A stretch of 64,000 nucleotides of DNA, taken from positions 744,001 through 808,000 of the forward strand of contig JAWKUN010000003.1 of NCBI GenBank assembly GCA_041398565.1, given 5' to 3'. Positions within the stretch are counted from its first letter, which is position 1. Every line of letters begins with the position of its first letter. Source of the DNA: DATGPD01 sp041398565 (lineage in GTDB: Bacteria > Planctomycetota > UBA1135 > UBA2386). This document shows, one piece after another, positions 1 through 8,738 of the stretch. The notes beneath the pieces were generated by a model. That model saw only the letters and a list, made by a program, of their open reading frames with translations, searched no databases and was not told the origin of the DNA. The translations under genes and the position numbers were made by a program.

Positions 1-2
1 CG

Positions 3-41
3 GCGGTGGCGAGTGGCGCCGTGCTGATCGAGCTCGAGTGA
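3..41 (+). CDS. 3' end of an upstream gene (partial)
   Basis: An open frame runs in from the left edge and ends at TGA 39-41, giving only about 12 residues (ending in VLIELE). It stops one base before the GTG of the methyltransferase gene, so the two would be in one operon. Too little is visible to name the product, and the frame could be chance. Confidence 0.35.
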   Translation, partial: AVASGAVLIELE

Positions 42-42
42 C

Positions 43-1161
43 GTGACGTCCGCCGCCTTCTCTGCCGCCGAACAGGAGGTCGTGGCGCGCGCCTGGCTCG
101 AGTGCGCAGGTCTGTCGGGACTCGAGACGCGCGTCCACCCGCGGGACGAGATGTTCGGCTTCATCGCCGCCGGCTCGCCGCGCAGCGACGCTCACCTGTT
201 CGAGTACCTGCGGTCCGGACAGGAGGCGTTCCGCATCGTCGAGCACGTCCTGGCCGAGCACGGGTGTCGACTCGAGCGAGTCGAGCGTCTGCTCGACTTC
301 GCCTGCGGATGTGGTCGCGTCGCCCGCTTCTTCGTGCACGCGCTCGGTGCCGCACGCGTCGCGGCGGCGGAGATCGATCCGCAGGCGCTGGCCTTCGTCG
401 GGGACACGCTGGGCGTGGCCACCATCGCATCGGCGACCGACCCGCAGGCTCTGCGTCTCGGCGGCGACCACGACGTCGTGTTCGTCGGCTCGCTGTTCAG
501 TCACTTGCCGCGGCCCCGCTTCGTGGCGTGGTTGCGCGCGCTGGCTCGCGGGTTGCGCCCGGACGGTCTCTTGGTCTTCACCACCCACGGCGAGGGCGTG
601 CGCGGCGGTCAACCCGCCGACCCGACCGGGTTCACGTTCGTGCCGGTGAGCGAGACCTCGCGCCTGGACCCGCACGAGTACGGCAGCGCGTTCGTGCGTC
701 CCGAGGTCGTGCACGAGCTCGTGCGCGAGGCCGGGCTGACGCCTCTCGGCTGGGCCGAGCGCGAAGTCTGGGACCTGCAGGACGTGTTCGTGGCGCGCCG
801 GTCCGGCGGTGGCGAGCCACGGCGTCTGCCGGGGGCGCCCATCGTGTACGGGCGGATCGAGCGCGCTTGCCTGCCGCGGCCGGGACATGCTTGGGTGGGT
901 GGCGGCACTCGCCTGCTGGCCGACGATGCGCCGCTGCAGGAGGTGCGTCTGATCGTCGACGGGCACGACCTGGGCGCGACCAACCTGGGACCATCGGTCG
1001 CCGACGCGTCGGGTCTTCCGGGCGGCGCGCGGGTGACTCAGGAGTGGTACGCCGAAGGGCCGACGACGGGGTTGGCGGCCGGTCTGCACGGCGTGTGCGC
1101 GGTGGCGACGACCGCGACCGGGCGCCGCGAGGCCTTCGGTGCGCGCGGTCTGCGGATCTGA
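43..1161 (+). CDS. class I SAM-dependent methyltransferase with C-terminal beta-rich domain
   Basis: A 372-residue protein with a Rossmann-type SAM-binding fold. Motif I is seen as LLDFACGCGRVARFF at residues 83-97, followed by an acidic loop (AEIDP, near 110) expected to bind the SAM ribose. The methyltransferase part ends near residue 265. The last 100 residues look like a separate beta-strand domain (VYGRIERACLPRPGHAWVGG and on). The start is GTG at 43, one base after the stop of the upstream frame. The methyl acceptor cannot be read from the sequence. Similar proteins occur among glycan-modification genes, but nothing nearby confirms that here. Confidence 0.8.
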   Translation: MTSAAFSAAEQEVVARAWLECAGLSGLETRVHPRDEMFGFIAAGSPRSDAHLFEYLRSGQEAFRIVEHVLAEHGCRLERVERLLDFACGCGRVARFFVHALGAARVAAAEIDPQALAFVGDTLGVATIASATDPQALRLGGDHDVVFVGSLFSHLPRPRFVAWLRALARGLRPDGLLVFTTHGEGVRGGQPADPTGFTFVPVSETSRLDPHEYGSAFVRPEVVHELVREAGLTPLGWAEREVWDLQDVFVARRSGGGEPRRLPGAPIVYGRIERACLPRPGHAWVGGGTRLLADDAPLQEVRLIVDGHDLGATNLGPSVADASGLPGGARVTQEWYAEGPTTGLAAGLHGVCAVATTATGRREAFGARGLRI

Positions 1162-1245
1162 GGCCCGGAGGGCTCGCGGTCGCAAGGGCGACCGTCAGCA
1201 ACGCCGAGGAAGGGCGCCCCGGGCTCGTGCAGATCGGCGCGGCGT

Positions 1246-1752
1246 TCAGCCGGCCATCCACTGTGCCTGTCGCTCGCCTGCCGTGCGCGCGTAGTCGGGT
1301 CGCAGGCGGTCCTGCAGGAAGCCGGTGTAGAGGTGGCCGACCAGCTCGTGCACGAGGAAGAAACCGGCGGCGCGTTCGACGTTGCGGTCGCGCGCCGATT
1401 CGCAGTCCTCGGAGTCGTCGGGGAGCTTGATCCCGGACAGGCACATGGTCGTGCCGTCGAGCGTCGCGCCGAACTGCATCGGTCCCTCGGCGACGACGAG
1501 CTTGGCCTTGCGCAGGCGCCGACCGTTGCGCAGCGCGGCACGCGCCTCCTGGCTGTGCGTCGGTGTGCCCTTGCGCAGCGTCTGCTCGGTCTCGTCGTCG
1601 TCGCGCGGGGCGAAGGCCAGGAAGTCGTCCATTGCCACCGCCACGTGGCGCCCTTCGCCGATGTCGAAGTCGCCGCCCACCGTCTCGAGGCGGTACCACA
1701 ACCAGGTCAGGAACTCCTCGCCGAGAAAGGCGTGGTCGCCGCGGTCGCTCAT
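1246..1752 (-). CDS. RdgC-associated C-terminal domain protein
   Basis: A 168-residue protein beginning MSDRGDHAFLGEEFLTWLWY. Its ATG overlaps the TGA of the RdgC-like gene upstream (ATGA, 1749-1752), so translation is probably coupled. The LGEEFLTWLW signature matches the region that follows the DNA-binding core in long RdgC-like proteins as I recall them. This gene therefore looks like the C-terminal half of a protein whose N-terminal half is encoded separately just upstream. A histidine-bearing helix (FFLVHELVGHLYTGFL) lies near the C-terminus. Role: probably works with the RdgC-like partner in binding DNA; this is inferred from the gene pair only. Confidence 0.7.
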   Translation of the reverse strand: MSDRGDHAFLGEEFLTWLWYRLETVGGDFDIGEGRHVAVAMDDFLAFAPRDDDETEQTLRKGTPTHSQEARAALRNGRRLRKAKLVVAEGPMQFGATLDGTTMCLSGIKLPDDSEDCESARDRNVERAAGFFLVHELVGHLYTGFLQDRLRPDYARTAGERQAQWMAG

Positions 1753-2459
1753 GCTTCGATCTCCAGGGCGTCGCCTGGCGCCGGCGCGGGAGTCGAGGTC
1801 TCGTGCCGGTCGCGGTTCTGGCTCGGCCACTTCACCGGCGCGACCTCCTCGAGGTAGCGGCGCTGGTCGGCCGTGATCCGGCAGTGCAACGCCCACTCGA
1901 AGGCGCTGGCCGGCTTCAGCCGGGCTCCGGCAAAGGTCTTGAGGAAGAGCGACGCGAACTCGTCGCGCGCGGACTTGCTGGTAGAGAACAGGAGCACGCG
2001 CTTGCTCTTGTGGTCGAACAGCACGTCGACGATCTGCACGGTGGGCAGCACCCGCGGCAGCAGCTTCTCCATGAGATCGTCCTTGAGCGCCTTGCGTTCT
2101 TTGCCGTTGAGCTTGCGGCCGGCAGCCCGCTCTGCTGCCGAGCGGTAGATCGCCACCCAGCGTGCCGGCAGCTTCTTCTTGTCGATGCGCACCTGCAGCC
2201 AGACGGCTCGCTCGAGGTCGAGGTGCTCGATCGGGAACGACTCGCCGCTGGGATCGTCGGCGCAGATCCAACCGATCGAGATCTCCTCCGAAGCCGCCGC
2301 CTCGATCGATCGGAAGCGTTGGTTGGACAGCGCGGCCACGAAGCCGTCGCTGTGCAGGGACGGGAGATCGCCGTCGACGAAGTAGAGACTCGCGCTGCCG
2401 CCGCGCCGCAGATTGCCCACTGCCCCTCCAGTCCTGTCGGCCGAGGCCATCCTCGGCAC
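1749..2459 (-). CDS. RdgC-like recombination-associated protein (core part)
   Basis: A 236-residue protein. The segment at residues 90-183 aligns by eye with E. coli RdgC: basic LQVRIDKKKLP, then GRKLNGKERKALKDD (114-128), LLPRVL (133-138) and the S-K-S-A-R-D-E-F stretch (160-168) before a LKP turn. RdgC forms a ring on duplex DNA and limits RecA access. The usual bacterial protein is about 300 residues; here the C-terminal part is a second, overlapping gene. The start shown is GTG at 2459. ATG at 2450 or GTG at 2420 would also keep the conserved core. Confidence 0.72.
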   Translation of the reverse strand: MPRMASADRTGGAVGNLRRGGSASLYFVDGDLPSLHSDGFVAALSNQRFRSIEAAASEEISIGWICADDPSGESFPIEHLDLERAVWLQVRIDKKKLPARWVAIYRSAAERAAGRKLNGKERKALKDDLMEKLLPRVLPTVQIVDVLFDHKSKRVLLFSTSKSARDEFASLFLKTFAGARLKPASAFEWALHCRITADQRRYLEEVAPVKWPSQNRDRHETSTPAPAPGDALEIEA

Positions 2460-2507
2460 AGCGTCACCGAACGCGTCGTGTGCGGCCGCCGCCGCACACG
2501 GCGCGGA

Positions 2508-3485
2508 TCACTTGAACATCGCCGGCGCCAGCTTGCGGTAGTCCTCGCTCACGAAGGCGAGGTCGACCGTGGCGCTGTTCACCTTGTTCTGCACGTTGCG
2601 CACCGCCATCTGGTCGTCGGAGAACATGGCGAGGATGTGGCTGCAACGCACCTGGTCGGCGTTGGCGTTGTCGCCCTTCTTGAAGCCTGTGCGCTTGATG
2701 ATGTGGTAGCCGAAGGTGGTCTCCACCGGCCCGCTGACCTCACCGTCCTTGAGTCCGAAGGCCGCGGCGGTGAAGTGCGTGTCCATGCCCACGCGCCCGA
2801 AGAAGTTGAGGTCGCCGCCGACTTCCTTGCTGGGGCAGTCCGAGGTCGCCTTCGCCACGGTGGCGAATTCCTCGCCGTTGTTGAGGCGCTGTTGGATCTG
2901 CACCATGCGGTCGCGAGCCTTGGCCGCGCCGTCGGGGAAGGTGGCCTCGGCCGCCTTGCGCCGCACCAGGGCTTCGATCGTCTGCGTCTTCGTCTCGTCC
3001 TCACTCATTCCGCCCGGAACGCTGCGGAGGTAGGAATAGAGCTGTTGGAAGTCGGTCTCGGTGACCGGCAGGCCGTCGACCGTGAAGATCGTGCCCGCGG
3101 GCAGGTTCTTCTTCTCTTCGTCGCCGAGCAGGCGCGCCTTCTTCGGAGTCGGCGCGGCCGGCAGGTGCGTGGTGCCAGGGGGCACCGCGTTGGCGGTGAC
3201 CCGGCCGCCACCGGGGTCGTTGATCTGCTCCGGGCTCAGGGTGCGGTCGGCCAGGCGCTGCTTGACGTTGGCGAGCAGGCCGCCGCCACTCTCGACGTTG
3301 CGCAGGAACGTCATCTCCTCCTCGAGGCGCCGCACCTGATCGATCAGGCGCTGCTTCTTCTCGGCCGGTGTCTCCGGCCGTTCGACCGATTCGGCATCGG
3401 TCGTGGCTGGCGCGGGCACCGGCGGCTGCTGGGCGAAGAGGGGGACGGCGAGCGCGCATGCCGTCACGGCGCGGAGCAAGTTCAT
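2508..3485 (-). CDS. secreted parvulin-type peptidyl-prolyl isomerase (PpiC/SurA-like)
   Basis: A 325-residue protein with a signal peptide (MNLLRAVTACALAVPLFAQQ). A charged helical segment at about 40-65 (EKKQRLIDQVRRLEEEM) could form a coiled coil. The C-terminal half carries a parvulin domain: GGDLNFFGRVGM, then AAFGLKDGEVSGPVET and FGYHIIKRTGF, the conserved core of SurA/PrsA/PpiC rotamases. It should act in the periplasm as a folding chaperone for exported proteins. The start at 3485 is chosen because it opens directly into the signal peptide. A 278-base gap separates it from the lipoprotein gene upstream, so it is probably transcribed alone. Confidence 0.9.
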   Translation of the reverse strand: MNLLRAVTACALAVPLFAQQPPVPAPATTDAESVERPETPAEKKQRLIDQVRRLEEEMTFLRNVESGGGLLANVKQRLADRTLSPEQINDPGGGRVTANAVPPGTTHLPAAPTPKKARLLGDEEKKNLPAGTIFTVDGLPVTETDFQQLYSYLRSVPGGMSEDETKTQTIEALVRRKAAEATFPDGAAKARDRMVQIQQRLNNGEEFATVAKATSDCPSKEVGGDLNFFGRVGMDTHFTAAAFGLKDGEVSGPVETTFGYHIIKRTGFKKGDNANADQVRCSHILAMFSDDQMAVRNVQNKVNSATVDLAFVSEDYRKLAPAMFK

Positions 3486-3763
3486 GGGAAGCGATCGGGA
3501 AGGGGAGGGAGATGAAACAGGTCTGGCCGAGGACGCGCAAGGGACGCGTTTTGCTCCGCGCCGGACGGGGCGCTGCCGATTTCGGGCCGCCGCGTGACGT
3601 GCCGGAGCGGCGCAACTTCCCTTTGGAACAGGTGCCTGTGAGGGCCGGCCACGGGCGCGGGCCCCGGCGGGCCGCCGCACATCGTCGCCGACCTCGGCCA
3701 CCACGCCCAACGGCGCGCGGGCCCCGGGCGGCGGAGTCGCCTCGGACGAACTCGGGTCGGGCC

Positions 3764-4801
3764 CTACTGAGCGGCGTTGGCAGCGAAGCGCTCGCCGAAG
3801 AACTCGGCCACGGCGTCGAGGATGGCGTCGAGGGCCAGTGCCGCGGAGTAGTGGCCGAGCCACGGCAGGTGCAGGTCTCGCGGACGGCCGAGGCTCTCCC
3901 AGAGCAGGCGGTGGTGGTGCGCGGGCACGACGCGGTCCAGTCCGGCGTGCACCAGGAAGACCCGCTCGGTAGGGACGTAGGCGCCGAAGCGCGCCGGGTC
4001 GACGGTCAGGTTGCGGTCCAGTTCGCGTTGGAGCACTTGACCCACCATCCCATCGACTCGGGCGCGGGTGTTGCGCCAGCGCGTCACGCGGCCCTCGGCA
4101 GATCGCAGGAGCAGGTTGGCGATGTCGCCTCCGGCGAGGCAGAGGGCGCCGGCGCAGATGCCGGGCTCGATCGCCAGCAGCACGGTGCCGACGAGTCCGC
4201 CGGTCGAGATGCCGAGGATGGCGCGTTGGCCGCACGCGAAGAGGTCGGGGCGACGCTCGGCCCAACGCAGGAGCATGCGGTTGTGGCGCAGGGTCCGTTG
4301 GAAGAGCGACTCCAACTCGGCGCCGCGCTGGTCGTCGCGCAGGGCCGGGGCGACCCGGTCGACCCAGGCCGCCGCGTAGCCGCGGGCCGTCATGCCACTC
4401 GCCACCGACCACATCAGCTCGGCACCGCCGGCGAGGATCGGCAGGCAGAGTACCAGCGGCGGGGCCGTCTTCGCGCGCGGGCAGAGGAGGTGGAAGGTCG
4501 CTCGTTCGTCGCCGCAGACCAGAGCGCCGCGCCAGTAGCGCTTGTCGCGGTCGGTCGCCACGACAGCCAGCGATTGCACCTGGACCGGGTGCTGCAGCGC
4601 GAAGCTGACGGCCGTCGCCTCCGGCAGCGGCAGAGGTGGCCGCGGGTGTGGCGCCGCAGGCTGCGTGACACATGCGGCGAGCGCGAGCGGGAGCGTTGGG
4701 GCGAGGCGCACGGCCCTTCGCCACCGCTGTCCTGCGCCCTGGCGACCGCGCAGCCGTCGTTCGCGAAAGGGAGAGGGAAGGCGGCTCTGCGGTCTGATCA
4801 T
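3764..4801 (-). CDS. alpha/beta-hydrolase lipoprotein
   Basis: A 345-residue protein whose start at 4801 opens into a basic region and a lipobox (LALAAC, Cys44), so it is probably a lipid-anchored periplasmic enzyme. The nucleophile elbow is GISTGG (197-202). A likely acid is the Asp of HAGLDRVVP (289), and the likely catalytic His is in WLGHYSA (317). This is a full Ser-Asp-His set in the expected order. Substrate is unknown; prolyl-oligopeptidase-like or esterase activity would fit the fold. A longer GTG-started form reading back into repeat copy A1 is possible but would lose the lipoprotein signal at the N-terminus. Confidence 0.72.
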   Translation of the reverse strand: MIRPQSRLPSPFRERRLRGRQGAGQRWRRAVRLAPTLPLALAACVTQPAAPHPRPPLPLPEATAVSFALQHPVQVQSLAVVATDRDKRYWRGALVCGDERATFHLLCPRAKTAPPLVLCLPILAGGAELMWSVASGMTARGYAAAWVDRVAPALRDDQRGAELESLFQRTLRHNRMLLRWAERRPDLFACGQRAILGISTGGLVGTVLLAIEPGICAGALCLAGGDIANLLLRSAEGRVTRWRNTRARVDGMVGQVLQRELDRNLTVDPARFGAYVPTERVFLVHAGLDRVVPAHHHRLLWESLGRPRDLHLPWLGHYSAALALDAILDAVAEFFGERFAANAAQ

Positions 4802-4893
4802 GGCGCTCTGGCTCGGCGCGACGATTGTTGCGAGCAGGGTGCCGCACGTCACGCGCCGCCTGCCGGCGTGGCCGCCGAGCGAGCAGCAGCTCA

Positions 4894-5077
4894 GCGCTGC
4901 CGGCGGCCGCAACCCAAAGGGTTGATGTCGGCGCAGCGCCGACCAGAGGGGGCCGCCGGCGCTGTTGTTGCTTGGAGCTTCCAGGGCTGCTCGGGCGTGG
5001 CTTGGTCAGCCCTGTGGCAACGGAACAACACGGCCGAATTCGCGCCCGCCGCGACGATTCGCAGCCCTTGCAGCTCA
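4894..5077 (-). repeat. family A structured repeat, copy A1
   Basis: A 184-bp element in minus orientation. Read 5' to 3' it starts on the TGA stop codon of the lipoprotein gene at 5075-6187. It differs from copy A2 at only two positions that I can find by eye. It contains an arm pair TGTTGTT/AACAACA around GAGCT/AGCTC-type helices, and a 3' module in which GCCGGCGGCC pairs with GGCCGCCGGC around two small hairpins. One of the two changes against A2 turns an A-U pair into a G-U pair in the first helix. No open frame in it looks like a protein. Confidence 0.9.
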
Positions 5078-6187
5078 GAAGATCGTCTCGAGGTAGACCA
5101 TCGTGCCGGCGCCGCCGTCGAGTTCGTCGTGGGCCCGGCGCTCCAGAGTCGGTCCGGGGAACAGGTGGATCTGGTTGCCGAACGTCAGCAACAGGCGGGT
5201 CTGCGCGTTCACCGCGAACTTGAGCTCCGCCATGGCATCGAAGGTGTCGCCGGCGTGGTCGAAGGTCGACGAGACGGCGAGGGAGAGGCCCTCGCCGAGC
5301 GGGGTCGAGAAGCCTCCGCGCACGGTGTCGCGGCTGACGCCCAGGCGCCAGCCGCGGACCGAGTAGGTGACGCGCAAGGGATCGCTGCCCGTGCGCAGGC
5401 GCAGCGACACGTGGCCCAACTCGCGGTGTTCTTCGTCGCGCCCGTCGAGCCAGGTGCCCGACAGCGGCAGCCTCTCGACCTTGAAGTCCTGGAACCAGAC
5501 CTCGACGTCGCGGACCAGCGGGAGCTCGCGCAGGGCGCGGCGCGTGGCCTTACTGACCAGGTGTGGCGCGATCTCCTGCATCGCGGCCGCGTCCTCGGCG
5601 GCGCGGTCGTCTCCCCAAGGATCGGCGCCCAGCGGGTCGACGGCGTCGAGCTGCCGCAGGAGGTAGGACCAGCCGAAGTCGCGTGGCAGGCGGTCGCCGT
5701 CGGCGCCGACCAACGACTGCAGAATACGGAAGGTGAATCGCTCGGGGGTGGTCGGCAGCGCCCGGATCTCGCGGGAGGACAACGGCCGCATGCCGCGCGA
5801 CTCGACCGGTTGCGGCACCGACATCAGGCGCGGCCGTTCGCGTTCGTTGGCGGTGCCGGCGCCCTGTGATCGCCGTGGGCTGGGCGTGCGGTCGGTCGTG
5901 TTCTGGTTCTGGGACTCGAGGGGAGTGGCGACCAACTCCACCCCGACCCGGATCTCGTGCAACGGCGGAGCGATGGCAGTGGCTGCGATGGTGTCCGCGC
6001 CGGTCACGCTGCCGAATGATGTGCAGCCGACGCAGCACCCCAGGCCGGCGAGCGCCAGGAGCCAAGTGGATCGCGGCGAGCCGCCTCGCCGCACCGGCCC
6101 CAACGTCGAATCCGCGTGCGGAGAGAGCCGAGTCGGCGCGCCGAGCGCGCGCGAGTCTCCGGCTTTTTCCCAGCGTTGACGACGCAT
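5075..6187 (-). CDS. putative lipoprotein of unknown function
   Basis: A 370-residue protein. A hydrophobic stretch ending in LGCCVGCTSF (residues about 40-58) fits a lipoprotein signal after a long basic N-terminus. The mature part is mixed alpha/beta, with beta-strand-like alternation in the last 130 residues (VTYSVRGWRLGVSRDT, FAVNAQTRLLLTFG), as in outer-membrane-facing proteins. I do not recognise the family. ATG 6187 is used; GTG 6223 is an alternative. The stop codon TGA at 5075-5077 is also the first triplet of repeat A1. Confidence 0.62.
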   Translation of the reverse strand: MRRQRWEKAGDSRALGAPTRLSPHADSTLGPVRRGGSPRSTWLLALAGLGCCVGCTSFGSVTGADTIAATAIAPPLHEIRVGVELVATPLESQNQNTTDRTPSPRRSQGAGTANERERPRLMSVPQPVESRGMRPLSSREIRALPTTPERFTFRILQSLVGADGDRLPRDFGWSYLLRQLDAVDPLGADPWGDDRAAEDAAAMQEIAPHLVSKATRRALRELPLVRDVEVWFQDFKVERLPLSGTWLDGRDEEHRELGHVSLRLRTGSDPLRVTYSVRGWRLGVSRDTVRGGFSTPLGEGLSLAVSSTFDHAGDTFDAMAELKFAVNAQTRLLLTFGNQIHLFPGPTLERRAHDELDGGAGTMVYLETIF

Positions 6188-6578
6188 CTTCGGCCAACCA
6201 GCACCTGAACGTGAAAGAACCACCCCTGCGACGCGTTCCTAGCGAGCGCCTTACGTGGCGCCCGCGAGGCTGCGGCCGCAGAAAACGCCCGGAAGTATAG
6301 TTCGGTCGTTCGTGCGTGTTGCTGCGCTCTGTCCGCGGAAGGTCGATAGCGCGGTGACATCGCGGCCTGATCGGGGAAAAAACTTCGACCGTCGGTTCGC
6401 TGCGACCCCCTGCGCAACGCAGGCGGCGTCTTGCGCGAGCCGGTTGCAAGCGCGGCAGGTCGGGGGCAAGTCCGGCGGCAGGTCGGGGACAAGTCGGGCG
6501 GCAAGTCGGGCGACCGGGCGCTGCCATCGGCTCCACTCCCGGCGCGCGCGAGCGCGCTCGCCTTGTCAGCTAGCGAGG
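6188..6578. other. 391-base intergenic region between a lipoprotein gene and fadJ
   Basis: No convincing gene in either strand. It contains an A/T-richer patch (6290-6400, including a run of six A near 6377) that would suit promoters for the minus-strand lipoprotein gene, and a short tandem repeat at 6454-6511. The segment 6540-6578 is CG-rich with a GAGGCTAGCC-type inverted arrangement, and it lies past the 3' end of fadJ. Confidence 0.6.
6454..6511. repeat. 23-bp tandem repeat, about 2.5 units
   Basis: Units begin at 6454, 6477 and 6500 with GGCAGGTCGGG or GGCAAGTCGGG. The first two units are 23 bp each and differ at two positions. The third unit is incomplete and fades into GCGACCGGGC. 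It lies 3' of fadJ. It may be a simple slippage repeat; a protein-binding iteron role cannot be excluded. Confidence 0.75.
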
Positions 6579-8738
6579 CTAGCCCGCGGCCGTGGCCTGC
6601 TGGCGCAACGCGTCGCTCGCGGTGAGCCCGGGATCCACGGTTCGCGCCATCTCGTCGAGGCCGGCAACGATGCGTGCGAGTCCTTCGTCGCGAGCGAAGC
6701 CGGTGAGCCCGCCGCGGAAGGGCGGGAAGCCGATGCCGAACACCAGCCCGAGGTCGAGGTCGTCGGCGCTCCCGACGATGCCCTCGGCCAGGCAGCGGTA
6801 GGCCTCGTCCACCATCGGGTAGAGCAAGCGCGTGCGGATCTGGTCCGCGGTCAGGCCTGCGCGGGTCGGCGTCGCCTGCGCCGCCAGCACGGCACGCCCC
6901 GGGCCGGCGCCGCGCCCGTCGGCACCGTAGAGCCCGCCGCCGCTCTTCTTGCCGAGGACCTCGGCCGCGACCATGGCGTCGAAGAGCGGTGTGGCGCGCA
7001 TCCTGCCGGCGAAGGCCGCTGCCAGCGTCTGGTTCACCTTGGCGGCGACGTCGTAGCCGATCTCGTCGAGCAGGTGACACGGGCCCATCGGCATGCCGAA
7101 GTCGAGCATCACCCGGTCGATGGTCTCCGGTGACAGCCCTTCGAGCAGGAGGCGGCTGGCCTGCGCCAGGTAGGGCGCCAGGCAACGGTTGACGAGGAAG
7201 CCCGGGCTGTCCTTGACCACGATCGGGTACTTGCCGAGGCGTGTGGCGAGCCGGCAGGCCGTCGCCACCGCCACGTCCGAGGTCTGGGTTCCGCGCACGA
7301 CCTCCACGAGCGGCATCTTCTCGGGCGGATTGAAGAAGTGGATGCCGACCAGGCGCTCTGGGTGGGGCAGAGTCTCGGCCATGGCGTCGATCGACAGCGA
7401 CGACGTGTTGGTGGCGAGGATGGCGTCGGCGGGCAGGCCGCGGGACACCGCTTCGGCGAACACCTGGTGCTTGACGCCGAGGTCCTCGACGACGGCTTCG
7501 AGGAACAGGTCGTAGCGCTCGAGCCGACCCCACTCGCGCAGCCCGAGGGCCAACCGGTCTTGGGCCGCCGTGACGTCGTGGGCCCGCTTGCTACGGCGCG
7601 CCACCTGTTTGGCCAGGGCCTTCTGCATGCGGACCTTGGCGGCGGCCAAGGCGTCGCCGTTGACGTCGCACAGCCGCACGCGCACGCCCGCCTGTGCCAG
7701 CACGCTGCTGATGCCGGCGCCCATGACGCCGGCGCCGAGCACGAGGGCGCGGTCGACTTCGCGCGCGTCGTCGGTCTTGCCGAGGCGCTTGTTGGCCTCG
7801 CTGGTGAAGAACACGCGCACCAGTGCCTTCGACACCGGGGAGACGATGAGTTGGCCGAGTGCGCGCGCTTCGTGAGCGAAGCCCTCGCTCGCCGGCCGCG
7901 CCAGCGCGTCGAGGCACAGTGCCAGGGCGTGGCGGGGCGCCGGATAGAAGCGCGCCCCCGTCTCCTCGAGGCTGCGCTCGGTCTTGCGGCGCACCAGGGC
8001 CCGGCCCGGCACGGTGGAGGACAGCAGCTTGGTCATCGCCGACCAGGGCTTGCGTCGGGGTCGCTTGCGACCCGCCGCCACCAGGGCGTCGAGTTCGCGG
8101 CGCGCGACCTCCAGCAGACGCTCGCTGGGTGCGACGCGATCGACCACGCCGCTGCGCAGCGCCTGTTCGGCGTCGAGCAGCTTGCCGCGCAGGATCAGAT
8201 CGAGCGCCTTCGGCAGGCCGATCAGGCGGGGCAGGCGTTGGGTCCCCCCGAAGCCGGGGACGATGCCGAGCTTGACCTCGGGCAGGCCCACCCTGGTGGA
8301 GCTCGCATCGCTGGCGACGCGCATGTCGCAGGCGAGCGCGAGTTCGAGCCCGCCGCCGAGGCACGGCCCTTCGATGGCGGCGACCACCGGCACGCGCAAC
8401 GCGGCCAGACGGTCGAACGCGGCGCGTCCGCGTTTGGCGGCGGCCTCGCCCACCTGCGGGTCGGTGATGTCGGCGATGGCGTGGATGTCGGCGCCGGCCG
8501 CGAACATGCCGGGGCGAGCCCCGGTGACGAGGAGGCCGCGCAGGTTCGTCGCCGTCTCGAGGTCGGCGAGGGCACCCTCCAGCGCGGCGATCCGAGCCTC
8601 GGTCAGGGTGACGATGTCCTCGGTCGGTGCACCGAGACGCAGGGTGGCGACACCCTGGGCGTCGGTCTCGCACAGCACGCCGCCAGCCGTCGCCGGACGG
8701 GGTGCGGTCGCCTGCAAGGCGGGAGCGGTCGTGTTCAT
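6579..8738 (-). CDS. fadJ: fatty-acid oxidation complex alpha subunit (enoyl-CoA hydratase / 3-hydroxyacyl-CoA dehydrogenase)
   Basis: A 719-residue bifunctional enzyme of beta-oxidation. The N-terminal crotonase domain keeps both expected acids, in GGGLELALACD and GLPEVKLGIVPGFGG. The NAD-binding domain opens with LVLGAGVMGAGISSVLAQAG, and the dehydrogenase histidine is in VGIHFFNPPEKMPLVEVV. A C-terminal 3HCDH helical domain includes LGKKSGGGLYG and GIGFPPFRGG. Its ATG overlaps the stop of the thiolase gene upstream (8735-8738), giving the usual alpha/beta subunit pair. Whether it is FadB-like or FadJ-like cannot be settled here; fadJ is used because the thiolase comes first. The products act together on 2-enoyl-CoA to give acetyl-CoA. 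Confidence 0.93.
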   Translation of the reverse strand: MNTTAPALQATAPRPATAGGVLCETDAQGVATLRLGAPTEDIVTLTEARIAALEGALADLETATNLRGLLVTGARPGMFAAGADIHAIADITDPQVGEAAAKRGRAAFDRLAALRVPVVAAIEGPCLGGGLELALACDMRVASDASSTRVGLPEVKLGIVPGFGGTQRLPRLIGLPKALDLILRGKLLDAEQALRSGVVDRVAPSERLLEVARRELDALVAAGRKRPRRKPWSAMTKLLSSTVPGRALVRRKTERSLEETGARFYPAPRHALALCLDALARPASEGFAHEARALGQLIVSPVSKALVRVFFTSEANKRLGKTDDAREVDRALVLGAGVMGAGISSVLAQAGVRVRLCDVNGDALAAAKVRMQKALAKQVARRSKRAHDVTAAQDRLALGLREWGRLERYDLFLEAVVEDLGVKHQVFAEAVSRGLPADAILATNTSSLSIDAMAETLPHPERLVGIHFFNPPEKMPLVEVVRGTQTSDVAVATACRLATRLGKYPIVVKDSPGFLVNRCLAPYLAQASRLLLEGLSPETIDRVMLDFGMPMGPCHLLDEIGYDVAAKVNQTLAAAFAGRMRATPLFDAMVAAEVLGKKSGGGLYGADGRGAGPGRAVLAAQATPTRAGLTADQIRTRLLYPMVDEAYRCLAEGIVGSADDLDLGLVFGIGFPPFRGGLTGFARDEGLARIVAGLDEMARTVDPGLTASDALRQQATAAG

